Program-made: the position numbers and the translations under genes
Part shown: positions 15,887 to 24,299 of the stretch, in pieces
Layout: every line of letters starts with the position of its first letter
How positions within the stretch are numbered: position 1 is the stretch's first letter
NCBI GenBank assembly: GCA_017632345.1
Contig: JAGBRL010000037.1
Coordinates: 1-51,318, forward strand
Direction of reading: 5' to 3'
DNA from: Paludibacteraceae bacterium
Lineage (GTDB): Bacteria; Bacteroidota; Bacteroidia; Bacteroidales; Paludibacteraceae
Length of the DNA: 51,318 nucleotides
The notes under the pieces: generated by a model
The model's database searches: none
Told to the model about the DNA's origin: nothing
The model's input: the letters and a program-made list of their open reading frames with translations, nothing else

Positions 15887-18337
15887 ATGAATTTTAAAAA
15901 TAGTTTTATGTTAAAAAAACAAATTCTCCGTTTATTTGCTCTGCTCGTTGTTTGTCTGACGGCGCAGTGTTTGTTTGCGGACACGTTGACGGTTAACTCT
16001 AATATAGAGAAGGTCACCGTTTATAAAAAGGGTGCTTTAATTAGTCGCAAGGCTCATGTGAAGATACCTGCTGGCGTGACGGTTGTGAAAATTCCGATGC
16101 TCAGTCCTCTGTTCGACCAGAAGACGGTGCAGGTGGGTGTGACTAACGCAGACATCACGCTGGGCAAGGTTCGTGTTGAAATTGAGATGCCAAACAGAGA
16201 TGTTGTGGCGAGAAGCAATGACTCTTTGAGCAGAAGGTCTAAGGTGATAACAGACTCTGTGGATCTGGTCCTTGCCTACAAAAGTGTGCTGGACCATGAA
16301 CGTTCTATCTTGCTTGGCAACGATAATATTGGTGGCAAGAAGGGTTTTGACTCGTTGCAGCTGAGCGAGATTGCGGCGTTCCTTCGCAAGGATTTGAGCG
16401 AGATTGTAGATATGCATCTGGGTTATAGGCAGGTTCAGAAACGTTTGGAGCTGGAAAATCAGCAGCTGATGCAGAGCATGAAACTTTTGGACGAAAGGTC
16501 TATTGAGCCTAAGGCTGCGCTTTATGTGTCTTTGGTCTCTAAATCGCCTTGCGAAAGTGAACTGAGCTTCAGCTATGTGGTGGAGCAGGCGGAATGGACG
16601 CCGTTCTTTGAGTTGCGCATATCAGAAGACAGGCCAGAGATGGAGGTCACTAAAAAGGTGATGGTGAAGCAAAAGTCTAAAGAGGATTGGAAAGATGTGA
16701 AGATGACTGTTACAAAAACTAATCCGTCGGACAACAATGCGCGGCCTGAACTGAAGCGTTACACTCTACCTAAAAGTGGCAGTGTGTCAACCTCTTCTTA
16801 CACAGAGAAAAAGATGATTAAGGTGATGGGAACGGTGCGTGATGAAAAGGGCAGTATAGAAGGTGTTTTGGTAACATGTACATCTACCAACGTGTCTGTT
16901 CAGAGCGACGCGTCTGGCTTTTATGAAATATTGGTTCCGGAGAACAGTAGTTTAGAGTATTCACATGCAAGCCATATAGGTAAAACCATTTCTGTATCTG
17001 AAGGAAATGTTGAGATTGTTAATGTTTTGTTGAAAGAAAATAAGGCTGCTGTTTATGGGAATGGTGTTACAGTAAAAGGTGTTGTAAGAGATGCTGGAGG
17101 TCCTCTCCCCGGTGCGGAAATAACGGTGAAAGAAGACCCGACAATTTTTGAACTGACAGATGCAGACGGAGCCTTTGCTATTTCTGTGCCAGAGGGAGCT
17201 ACGCTGGAGTTCGCATCTATCGGTTATAAGACGAAACAAGTAAAACTCAGACCAGGACAATTTATTGTAAATGTTACACTGGAATATCCGGAAGAGCTGG
17301 AAATAGAAGAGGTTGTAGCAGTAGGATATGGGAGGAAGCCAAAACGTAAGCTTTTTGGTAAAAGGAGCAAAAGAGATAGAGTTGAAGAAGTTAGTATTGA
17401 CGATGCTTTGGCAGGACGTGTCAGTGGAGTGCAGGCAGGCAATAATCCTACTCGTATAAGAGGAGTGTCAAGTTTGTCAGGGGTAAACGAGCCTTTGTAT
17501 ATTGTTGACGGCGTGCCTGTCGGAGGAGGAAGCTCCAGCAGCAATCCGTTGGCAAGTATTGATCCTTCGGATATTGTTTCTATGGAAGTGCTGAAGGACG
17601 CTTCTGCCACAGCAATCTACGGTTCGAGAGCTTCGAACGGGGTTATCATTATCACAACCAGAAAGGGGGCTAACGTCGGGTCGGGTCTGTACCTTTCAAC
17701 GTTCTCAAAACTGCAGGATTATACGGCGGAGTCAGCAACCTTGAACTCTGTTCCGTCAGATGGTTCTGAACATGAGGCTATGTTGGGAACGCAGAGCATT
17801 AAGGCTAAGTATAGTTATTACGCCGCGCCTAAGATTACGCCTAACGCCTATATGCTGGCGGAGGTGCCTAACTGGCGCGACTACGAGCTGCTTAAGGGCA
17901 AATTGCGCGTATTCTTGAACAATACTTATGTGGGCGACTCTTATTGGGAGCCTTTTGAAATTCAGGATACTTTGCGCTTCTCGCTTGGTGTGGAGAAGAA
18001 CATCGGGGTGGAGCGCGCTCTGAAGGCGACTAAGGAGAAAAGCAATTTGCTGAGAACTGCCAAGAAAGTGACTCGAAACTGGCAGATTACAGTGAAGAAC
18101 AACAAGGAGACGGCCGTGGACATTGTGGTGGAGGACCAGATTCCTGTCGCTGCAAATGATGAGGCTAAGGTTACTCTGCTGGAGTCAAGTAATGCGAAAG
18201 TAGATGAGAAGGAGGGCCGCTTGAAGTGGAACTTGCATCTTGCTCCGGGCGAAAAACGCGAACTGAACATCAGCTACGAAGTTAAGGTGAAGAGCGAAGA
18301 GCTTTTCGAAGAGTTGATGGAGGATGAAGATTTGTAA
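15887..18337 (+). CDS. DUF4139 (MuiA-like) protein with embedded TonB plug domain
   Basis: An 816-residue exported protein with a signal peptide (hydrophobic 12-31). The outer parts are DUF4139 / mucoidy-inhibitor MuiA-like: N-terminal residues 36-110 (IEKVTVYKKGALISRKAHV), a coiled coil around 110-205, then EWTPFFELRI (236-245). The C-terminal part is about 605-810 (YYAAPKITPNAYMLAEVPNW, LNNTYVGDSYWEP, APGEKRELNISYEVKVKS). Two carboxypeptidase-regulatory-like domains (about 311-384 and 394-467) and a SusC-type plug (about 472-595: EEVVAVGYG, LAGRVSGVQ, TRIRGVSSLSGVNEPLYIVD, MEVLKDASATAIYGSRA) are inserted between them. No TonB-dependent barrel follows. Start may be 15887 or 15908. It is first of a two-gene operon with a paralogue 28 bases downstream. 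Role unknown. Confidence 0.85.
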   Translation: MNFKNSFMLKKQILRLFALLVVCLTAQCLFADTLTVNSNIEKVTVYKKGALISRKAHVKIPAGVTVVKIPMLSPLFDQKTVQVGVTNADITLGKVRVEIEMPNRDVVARSNDSLSRRSKVITDSVDLVLAYKSVLDHERSILLGNDNIGGKKGFDSLQLSEIAAFLRKDLSEIVDMHLGYRQVQKRLELENQQLMQSMKLLDERSIEPKAALYVSLVSKSPCESELSFSYVVEQAEWTPFFELRISEDRPEMEVTKKVMVKQKSKEDWKDVKMTVTKTNPSDNNARPELKRYTLPKSGSVSTSSYTEKKMIKVMGTVRDEKGSIEGVLVTCTSTNVSVQSDASGFYEILVPENSSLEYSHASHIGKTISVSEGNVEIVNVLLKENKAAVYGNGVTVKGVVRDAGGPLPGAEITVKEDPTIFELTDADGAFAISVPEGATLEFASIGYKTKQVKLRPGQFIVNVTLEYPEELEIEEVVAVGYGRKPKRKLFGKRSKRDRVEEVSIDDALAGRVSGVQAGNNPTRIRGVSSLSGVNEPLYIVDGVPVGGGSSSSNPLASIDPSDIVSMEVLKDASATAIYGSRASNGVIIITTRKGANVGSGLYLSTFSKLQDYTAESATLNSVPSDGSEHEAMLGTQSIKAKYSYYAAPKITPNAYMLAEVPNWRDYELLKGKLRVFLNNTYVGDSYWEPFEIQDTLRFSLGVEKNIGVERALKATKEKSNLLRTAKKVTRNWQITVKNNKETAVDIVVEDQIPVAANDEAKVTLLESSNAKVDEKEGRLKWNLHLAPGEKRELNISYEVKVKSEELFEELMEDEDL

Positions 18338-18365
18338 TTTTAATTTGAAATAAAGGATATTAAAT

Positions 18366-20225
18366 ATGAGATTCAGAAGTATATTAACGGGTTGTCTTTC
18401 GCTGTGCGTTGTAGCCACGTCTATGGCGCAGGTAGAGACTCAGTCAAAGATTAAAGAGGTGATGGTGTATGCCACCGGAGCGATGGTGACGCGTACCGCC
18501 AAGGTTAATGTGAAGAGCGGAACGACCGAGGTGAAGATTCCGCTGCTGACTCCGCTGCTGGAGCAGAACTCCGTGCAGGTGGGCGTGAAGAGCGGAAAGG
18601 CGACGCTCTCTTCCATAGATTATGATGTGGAGGTGCCAAGTCAGAAGCAGATAGGCAAAGAGGTGTCTGCCTTGTCTAAGAGAGCTTCTGTTTTGCGCGA
18701 TTCCATCGATATTTTGGAGGGTAAGAGCAGTGTGCTGGACAAGGAGCGAAGCTTGATTCTGAAAAGTGACAACATAGGTGGCGAAAATGGCTTTACAGCC
18801 TCTACTTTGCAGGGCGTCGCGTCTTATGTGCGCAAGAACTTGAACGAAATCATTAGCATGCAGTATCAGTATCAGCGTCTTAGAAAAAAATACCAGGAAG
18901 AGCTTACGCTGAACGAGCAGAAGGTTAATTTGCTTTACAGCAAACAGATGGAGCCGATGAGTTTCCTTTTGATAAAACTGGAGTCGCCTTCTGCGTCGAA
19001 CTGTGAGCTGGAAATCAACTATTTTGTGAAGAATGCAGCCTGGATGCCGTTCTACGAGGCTCGTATCGCCAAGAACGACACAAAACTTCATCTGGTGCAG
19101 AAAGCGTACGTGAGCCAGGCTACTAAAGAGAAGTGGAATGATGTGCAGTTGAAATTGTCGCAAAATGACCCAAGCGTGAGCAACGAAAAGCCGGAACTGG
19201 GGCGGTATGTTATACCTTCCGGCTCGTACGTTGGCAGAAATGTGCGCGCAACGGACTACAGCAATCCTTATGTTAAAATCATGGGTGTGGTGCGCGACAA
19301 GAAAGGTCCGCTGAAGGGCGTGCTTGTAACTTGTGCCGATGACCGCAAAACTCAGACAGACGAAAACGGTTTCTACGAGCTGTTGGTGCCTGTAAATGAG
19401 AGTGTTAAATTTAATTATTCAGGATACAGCACAGCCTCTTGCTATGCAAAAGGAAAAAATGTGATGGTGCGAAATGTGAACATGGATGAGGATAATTCAA
19501 AGGTCTCTGAGTCTGAGGTTGACCAGCGCTTTTTGAACTACATTGAGCAGAACAGAATAATTTCAGTCTCTCAGTCTTTGATGGGCAGCGATATGGAGTC
19601 GAATATTCCTCAGATGGCTATCCGCAATACAGTGGCAAGTATAGAAGGCAAAAACACCGTGCCTGCCGACGGCGCTGACCACGAGGTGGTGGTGAAGGAC
19701 CTCTCTGTTGATGCTGAATATAACTACTATGCTGTGCCAAAGCTTTCTAAAGATGTGTATCTTGTGGCGTCTATTCCAAACTGGAAGAAGCTGGATTTGC
19801 TCGACGGTTCCGTTAAACTGTTCCTGAACAATATGTATATGGGCGAAAGTTTCATCAACGCGCGACAGACAGAAGACACTTTGAACCTGTCTATCGGAAA
19901 AGACAAGGAACTGGCTGTTGACAGAAAGGATATGCGCACATACTCTTCTAAGAATCTTATCAAAACGTCGGACAAGGTAGAGCGCGAGTGGATGATTACG
20001 GTGAAAAACAACAAGTCCGAGGCTGTGAAGGTGACTGTGGAAGACCAGTTTCCGGTATCTACAAATGAAGACATCAAGGTGGAGCTGTTAGACAACGGCG
20101 GCGCTGCGGTTGATGAGAAGGAGGGCAAACTCACATGGAAACTTAATCTGAAGCCCGGAGAAAAGAGAGAGCTGAAATTCTCTTATTCGGTTAAATCAAA
20201 ACTCCCTAATATCAGCGTGGATTGA
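18366..20225 (+). CDS. DUF4139 (MuiA-like) protein, shorter paralogue
   Basis: A 619-residue paralogue of the preceding gene. Signal peptide MRFRSILTGCLSLCVVATSMAQ; N-terminal DUF4139-associated region (KIKEVMVYATGAMVTRTAKV), coiled coil at about 95-195, and AAWMPFYEARIA (224-235). One carboxypeptidase-regulatory-like domain sits at about 303-373 (KIMGVVRDKKGPLKGVLVTC). Then comes the C-terminal DUF4139 half (YYAVPKLSKDVYLVASIPNW, LNNMYMGESF, KPGEKRELKFSYSVKSK). There is no TonB plug; instead about 55 residues without recognisable family lie at 374-430. It probably shares a transcript with the longer protein. The function of the family is poorly defined; it is likely periplasmic or at the outer membrane. 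Confidence 0.85.
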   Translation: MRFRSILTGCLSLCVVATSMAQVETQSKIKEVMVYATGAMVTRTAKVNVKSGTTEVKIPLLTPLLEQNSVQVGVKSGKATLSSIDYDVEVPSQKQIGKEVSALSKRASVLRDSIDILEGKSSVLDKERSLILKSDNIGGENGFTASTLQGVASYVRKNLNEIISMQYQYQRLRKKYQEELTLNEQKVNLLYSKQMEPMSFLLIKLESPSASNCELEINYFVKNAAWMPFYEARIAKNDTKLHLVQKAYVSQATKEKWNDVQLKLSQNDPSVSNEKPELGRYVIPSGSYVGRNVRATDYSNPYVKIMGVVRDKKGPLKGVLVTCADDRKTQTDENGFYELLVPVNESVKFNYSGYSTASCYAKGKNVMVRNVNMDEDNSKVSESEVDQRFLNYIEQNRIISVSQSLMGSDMESNIPQMAIRNTVASIEGKNTVPADGADHEVVVKDLSVDAEYNYYAVPKLSKDVYLVASIPNWKKLDLLDGSVKLFLNNMYMGESFINARQTEDTLNLSIGKDKELAVDRKDMRTYSSKNLIKTSDKVEREWMITVKNNKSEAVKVTVEDQFPVSTNEDIKVELLDNGGAAVDEKEGKLTWKLNLKPGEKRELKFSYSVKSKLPNISVD

Positions 20226-20250
20226 TAGTTTAGGGCAAAATAAAAATCGC

Positions 20251-20269
20251 AATTTGTAGAAGTTGCCTT
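20251..20269. repeat. Palindromic repeat, right arm only (copy E)
   Basis: AATTTGTAGAAGTTGCCTT matches the right arm with two or three changes. The left arm is reduced to a weak trace (AGGGCAAAATAAAAATCGC) just upstream. It lies 25 bases behind the DUF4139 pair. Confidence 0.6.
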
Positions 20270-20285
20270 GTGAAAGTTATCATAA

Positions 20286-20320
20286 ACGAAAAGGGTCGTG
20301 CCGCGGCTCTTTTCGTCTTT
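20286..20320 (+). terminator. Terminator after the DUF4139 pair
   Basis: ACGAAAAGGGTCG (20286-20298) pairs with CGGCTCTTTTCGT (20304-20316), including two G-U pairs, with a five-base loop; a short CTTT tail follows. Confidence 0.65.
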
Positions 20321-20439
20321 AATGCTCAGGCTTGCAGATTTGTTGGATCGTTTCTCAGTACCGAGCATGGAGGCTTTATGATTTGCAAAAACAGAAAAAA
20401 AGTGATAACTTGCGCATAGAAACCATATAATCTAAAGTT

Positions 20440-21069
20440 ATGGGAAAAAACACAGGGAAAAACAAATGTGATTATCTGAAAAAGATTCGCGAGAATATAG
20501 CAAAACACTACGGGATACCCTTTCAGACCAAGGAGTGCGGCTTCGAGGGAGAATGCAAGGGCACTTGTCCGAAGTGCGAGCAGGAGGTCCGTTATCTGGA
20601 GATGGAGCTGCTTAAGATGGGCGTCTTGAAAAAGTCGCTCACGCTTGCGTGCGCTCTGCCCATGATGGCTTCGGCGGTAGGCTCTGCCGAAGCGCCATTG
20701 AAGGGGATGATGGCTCCAGCCGTAGAGGCAACAGACTTTGCCCCGCTGGAAAAAAAGATTGTGAGGCAAAACTTTTCTCCTGCCTCATTGCAGCATCAGG
20801 GGGAAGAAGGCGAAATTCCACCTCCACCTCCGCCTCCGCCAGATATTGCACCTCCACTCATACCTGATGATCTTGTTGATACTGAAGAAGGTATTATTGA
20901 AATTGAAGGAGATATTGCACCTCCGCCTCCACCCATACCTGATGATATTGTTATTGGGGATATTGATTATCATAAAGGAGAAACAATCCCTAAATGCCCA
21001 GTTGTGACAATAGACAAGAGCAAGGTGCAGATAGAAATAATAGAAGATTCGGACGAGACTGTGGATTAA
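20440..21069 (+). CDS. Cys4-motif, single-TM, proline-rich protein
   Basis: I do not recognise a named family for the whole 209-residue protein. Its N-terminus has a spaced cysteine motif C-x5-C-x3-C-x2-C (ECGFEGECKGTCPKCEQE, residues about 32-49), likely binding zinc or an iron-sulfur cluster, after a helix (YLKKIRENIAKHYGI). One hydrophobic segment (about 64-84, LKKSLTLACALPMMASAVGSA) could be a membrane anchor or internal signal. The outer part has a poly-proline run of eight and a two-fold repeat (DIAPPLIPDDLV and DIAPPPPPIPDDIV), then an acidic end. The plan of cytoplasmic Cys module, TM, then Pro-rich stalk recalls TonB-like proteins but there is no TonB C-terminal domain. Monocistronic, closed by a terminator. 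Confidence 0.7.
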   Translation: MGKNTGKNKCDYLKKIRENIAKHYGIPFQTKECGFEGECKGTCPKCEQEVRYLEMELLKMGVLKKSLTLACALPMMASAVGSAEAPLKGMMAPAVEATDFAPLEKKIVRQNFSPASLQHQGEEGEIPPPPPPPPDIAPPLIPDDLVDTEEGIIEIEGDIAPPPPPIPDDIVIGDIDYHKGETIPKCPVVTIDKSKVQIEIIEDSDETVD

Positions 21070-21155
21070 AGGCTGCGACTGTGGATATGTGTTGTAATCT
21101 CATCTAAGCGCAAGCGGACTATGAAGTCAGGTCAGAAACTTTGCAAGCCATAACG

Positions 21156-21186
21156 AAAAAAGCAGACCAAGCGGCCTGCTTTTTTG
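21156..21186 (+). terminator. Terminator after the Cys4/proline-rich gene
   Basis: AAAAAAGCAG (21156-21165) pairs with CTGCTTTTTT (21176-21185); the A-rich 5' arm means it could work in both directions. Confidence 0.75.
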
Positions 21187-21290
21187 TATTATGCAAATTT
21201 GTCTGGCTTCATAACTCAGAATAGACAGACCAAAGTGACCTAAAGCGGTTATGAGAATAATAAATCACAAAACGCCGCTTATATCCGACT

Positions 21291-21896
21291 TTATTTTTTT
21301 GCGTACAGTACCGGATTCAGATTAGGGTCGTTATACATCTTCATCTGTTTGTAAACCTTCATGTATCTGTTTCCGTTTTCAATGTCAGAAATCAGCTGGT
21401 CGATTGCAGAAGAGAGGTCTTCTCTCTGTTCAAGAAGCACGTCCAGTTTCTTCTGGCACGCAGATATGTGGTCTGCCGCCACGTCCTTTCTTTCCACTTC
21501 CTGACGCATGTGGTAAATCTTCAGTGCAAGAATGGAGAGTCGGTCTATCGCCCAAGCCGGGCTTTCTGTGTTGATAACAGCATCTTGCTTCACGCAGACA
21601 TTTTGATATTTTTCAAGGAAATAGCTGTCTATCATCTCCACCAAATCTGTTCTCTCCTGATTAGACTTGTCTATCCATCTCTTTATTTTAAGCGCTTCAA
21701 CAGGGTCTATTTCAGGATTGCGGATAACATCTTCCAAATGCCATTGCACGCTGTCAATCCAGTTTTTCAAATATAGAACGCTTTCTATAGTCTGTGGGGC
21801 ATAAGGGTTGCTTATCTGAGCGTAGATGTCGTCGGTTTTGTGATAGTCGCATACCACCTGATCAAAAATTTTGTTAGCGTCTTGACTGAAGTTCAT
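21291..21896 (-). CDS. DUF4254 domain protein
   Basis: A 201-residue protein covering the DUF4254 family end to end. The central ESPAWAIDRLSILALKIYHM block and the C-terminal KVYKQMKMYNDPNLNPVLY block are the family's strongest signatures. It is predicted all helical and cytoplasmic, with no signal or membrane segment. The family is largely restricted to Bacteroidota and relatives and is often near lipopolysaccharide or glycosyltransferase genes; its function is unknown. I start it at the ATG at 21894-21896 (MNFSQDANK). The extra upstream codons overlap the promoter. Single-gene unit on the minus strand. Confidence 0.85.
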   Translation of the reverse strand: MNFSQDANKIFDQVVCDYHKTDDIYAQISNPYAPQTIESVLYLKNWIDSVQWHLEDVIRNPEIDPVEALKIKRWIDKSNQERTDLVEMIDSYFLEKYQNVCVKQDAVINTESPAWAIDRLSILALKIYHMRQEVERKDVAADHISACQKKLDVLLEQREDLSSAIDQLISDIENGNRYMKVYKQMKMYNDPNLNPVLYAKK

Positions 21897-21925
21897 ATAT
21901 AAAAATTTTAGTTTACAAATTTTTG

Positions 21926-21934
21926 GCAAAGATA
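21926..21934 (-). promoter_or_regulatory. -7 element of the DUF4254 gene
   Basis: GCAAAGATA read on the minus strand is TATCTTTGC, 30 bases before the chosen ATG. No clear -33 element. Confidence 0.55.
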
Positions 21935-22212
21935 CAACAAAGAAATGAAAGGAGTAGCAGAAAAGTTAAAGAGTTTGTTTTCATAAAGGTGTTTTTAAGG
22001 GTCTGTTTGTATTTCATTGGGTTCTTTTCGCAAGAAAACTTATTAAGACGGCTTCAGAATGCCGTTTTCGCTCTATTATTTGTCTGTTTTTTGTTTTTGA
22101 TGATTTTTTTTGCGCAAAGGGAATAATATTGAATCGTTTTTTTTATGACTATATGATTTTTTGTTAGATTTGTATGAGTTTTTTAAAGATGCTTCTGTAA
22201 AGGCTATTCAAT

Positions 22213-22332
22213 AAGGTGGCTTTTATAAATTATGTCGGGATGATTTTACAAGAGCAAGATAAAAAGGCTCAAAAAGCGTCCGGGACGAATTTCAGAAGAT
22301 GAAAACTACAAAACGTGATTTAAAAGTTGCTT
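22213..22332. repeat. Palindromic intergenic repeat, copy F
   Basis: AAGGTGGCTTTTATAAATTA (22213-22232) and GATTTAAAAGTTGCTT (22317-22332) are degenerate left and right arms. The interior keeps GATGATTTTACAAGAGCAAGAT, AAAAGCGTCCGGGACGAATTT and ACTACAAAACGTGATT, shared with copies A and B. Length 120 bp. Confidence 0.7.
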
Positions 22333-22389
22333 CTAAATGATCGTGTTTGCTGCGATGTCTGATATTGTAAATAGTCGAATATAAGCAAG

Positions 22390-24147
22390 ATGACGATAGA
22401 GATGTCAGAATCAGCCGAATTTGAATGCGTAAGATTTTGCGGGAGCGGTGTTGATATAAAGGGAAGGGTTGTGCGTAGTTTTATTATTTTAGCTTTTGTT
22501 TTTTTGATTGGTTCGTGCGGAAAGGTTTTCGCATGGAGCGATTCCTTGCGTGCGGAGGTCTCCTTTTACGGTGGTTTTTCGGGCAATAAGTTTATACATC
22601 CTTTGTGGAGCTACTCTAATCAGTGGGGAAAATTCGCGCAGTACGAGCAGGGCGAGTTTGTGCTTAACCCTAAGTGCGCGTACTCTGTAACGTTGTCAGA
22701 CAACCTGAGTCTTGAAGCCGGTCTCTCTCTCTTGGGCAAGTCCGACTTTAAAGAAAGCAAGCTTCATGAGGCTTATCTGAAAGGTTGCGCGTATATGGTT
22801 GACTTTGTGGCGGGAATGGAGGCTTTCACGCCGTTCTGCAAGGACGATGGCATAGGGACCGGGGCTTTTCTCCTCTCTTCAAACGCAAGGCCGCTGCCTA
22901 AGGTTGGACTGGGATTTTTTGACTATAAGCCTGTTCCGTTCACTTTCAATCTGCTTCATCTGAAGTTTGGGCTTTATCACGGGCTTATGTTTGACGATGA
23001 ATACGGCAATTTTTACAATTATCCGGAAAAGGTGCATCTGCACGAGAAGTTTCTTTACGGAAAACTGAATCTGCCGTATGTGAAACCGTCGTTCGGACTG
23101 ACTCACAGCGCTTTGCTGGGCGGAGTTTCAAGAAACGGGGTCGAGATTCCAATAGATTATTGGGCCACCTTCTTTGCGAAAGGTTCCTCTAAAATTGGTG
23201 ATGCAGGATTTAAGGGAGAGCATACCAATGTGGCAGGGGCTCATCAGGGTTTGTGGCATTATGGTGTGGAGCTGGATTTTGACAATGTTGGGGCGGAACT
23301 GTATTATAACAGACCTTTTTCTGGCAGAAGCGGAATAAGCCCCGTTTCTGTGAGAAACAGAGACCATCAGGCAGGGGTTATCCTGAATCTGAAAGGATGC
23401 AAGTTGGTGAAATGCATCAGTCTGGAGTATTTCAAGACTGACTATCAGATGGGCAGGGGCACGCCGGACCCGTATGGTGAGAACAAGGACGGAGAGATGG
23501 TTTGTGTGGTGCCGGGAGATTTGCCTACGGATAACGACGAAAGAATGGCGTGGCTGCTGGAACATTTTGAACGTGAGACTATAGAGGAGTGGGAGGAGCG
23601 GAACAACTGCTCGCTTTATGATGACTATGAGGTCACCGGCGACTTTTTTCTTGATATGTGGGGACGAGGATACAGGTTTGGCGGACGTCGGCCGTACCTC
23701 TCCAACGGATTGTACTATCAGGGCTGGAGCGCGGACGGACTTTCGACCGGAACGCCTTTGTTTCATTCTGCAAAGACTATGCAAATATATGCGAAAGGAA
23801 CTGTTATCCAAAACTTTATGTTTTTCACTAATGTGAGAATAAACGCAGTGCATCTGGGCTTGGAAGGTGAACTGTCCGATGTTATTGACTACAGGTTTAA
23901 GTTTACTTATTCTAAAAATCACGGAAGCCTTAACGAATGTTATAAAGGAGGTTCGTACAGCTGGATTCCGTTAGAAAATTATTATTATGCAAAAGCTAAG
24001 ACAGAGTGCTACACGGCTTTTTTTATAGATTGCAAATTGGGAGGCAACATACTTTTCAACGGTGTGGTGGCGTATGATTTCGGGCAGCTTTACCATTCCT
24101 TCGGAGCTCGTGCCGGTCTGACCTACTTCTTTGAAAATGTGAGATGA
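22390..24147 (+). CDS. Wzi-like outer-membrane protein (capsule assembly family)
   Basis: A 585-residue protein that looks like a beta-barrel of the Wzi capsule-assembly family. A hydrophobic export segment (about 30-48) precedes alternating aromatic strands. The block FYNYPEKVHLHEKFLYGKL followed by a glycine-rich strand (LTHSALLGGVS) is characteristic, and the chain ends in an aromatic strand (RAGLTYFFENVR) as outer-membrane barrels do. In E. coli, Wzi binds capsule at the surface; Bacteroidota members are longer and their ligand is unknown. The 30 residues before the signal segment are unusually long and charged, so the start could be further in. No capsule genes surround it. Confidence 0.75.
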   Translation: MTIEMSESAEFECVRFCGSGVDIKGRVVRSFIILAFVFLIGSCGKVFAWSDSLRAEVSFYGGFSGNKFIHPLWSYSNQWGKFAQYEQGEFVLNPKCAYSVTLSDNLSLEAGLSLLGKSDFKESKLHEAYLKGCAYMVDFVAGMEAFTPFCKDDGIGTGAFLLSSNARPLPKVGLGFFDYKPVPFTFNLLHLKFGLYHGLMFDDEYGNFYNYPEKVHLHEKFLYGKLNLPYVKPSFGLTHSALLGGVSRNGVEIPIDYWATFFAKGSSKIGDAGFKGEHTNVAGAHQGLWHYGVELDFDNVGAELYYNRPFSGRSGISPVSVRNRDHQAGVILNLKGCKLVKCISLEYFKTDYQMGRGTPDPYGENKDGEMVCVVPGDLPTDNDERMAWLLEHFERETIEEWEERNNCSLYDDYEVTGDFFLDMWGRGYRFGGRRPYLSNGLYYQGWSADGLSTGTPLFHSAKTMQIYAKGTVIQNFMFFTNVRINAVHLGLEGELSDVIDYRFKFTYSKNHGSLNECYKGGSYSWIPLENYYYAKAKTECYTAFFIDCKLGGNILFNGVVAYDFGQLYHSFGARAGLTYFFENVR

Positions 24148-24172
24148 TGTTGAAGAACATTTATGAAAAAAA

Positions 24173-24190
24173 AATCATGATTTGTAGAAG
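24173..24190. repeat. Palindromic repeat, degenerate right arm (copy G)
   Basis: AATCATGATTTGTAGAAG resembles the GTGATTTATAGAAG right-arm end, immediately behind the Wzi-like gene. Short and uncertain. Confidence 0.4.
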
Positions 24191-24299
24191 CTGATTTTAC
24201 AGTTTTTTTAATTTTTTTTGATGTTAATGTGTTGTTTTTCAAAATAATTACTATTTTAGCGGATGAAAGAAATTTATTTATTAACGAAACAGGTGGATT

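Larger units (their letters stand above)
21897..22389. other. Intergenic region between DUF4254 and Wzi-like genes
   Basis: This 493-base, T-rich region is divergent: it holds the minus-strand -7 element GCAAAGATA (21926-21934, read TATCTTTGC) for DUF4254 and palindromic repeat copy F (22213-22332). A 67-codon open frame at 21923-22126 overlaps the promoter and has no family features. Nothing else was recognised. Confidence 0.5.

Noticed and set aside
21923..22126. 67-codon frame with two hydrophobic segments
   Set aside because: Its start overlaps the minus-strand promoter of DUF4254, it has no start signal of its own and no family features; T-rich DNA gives hydrophobic frames by chance.
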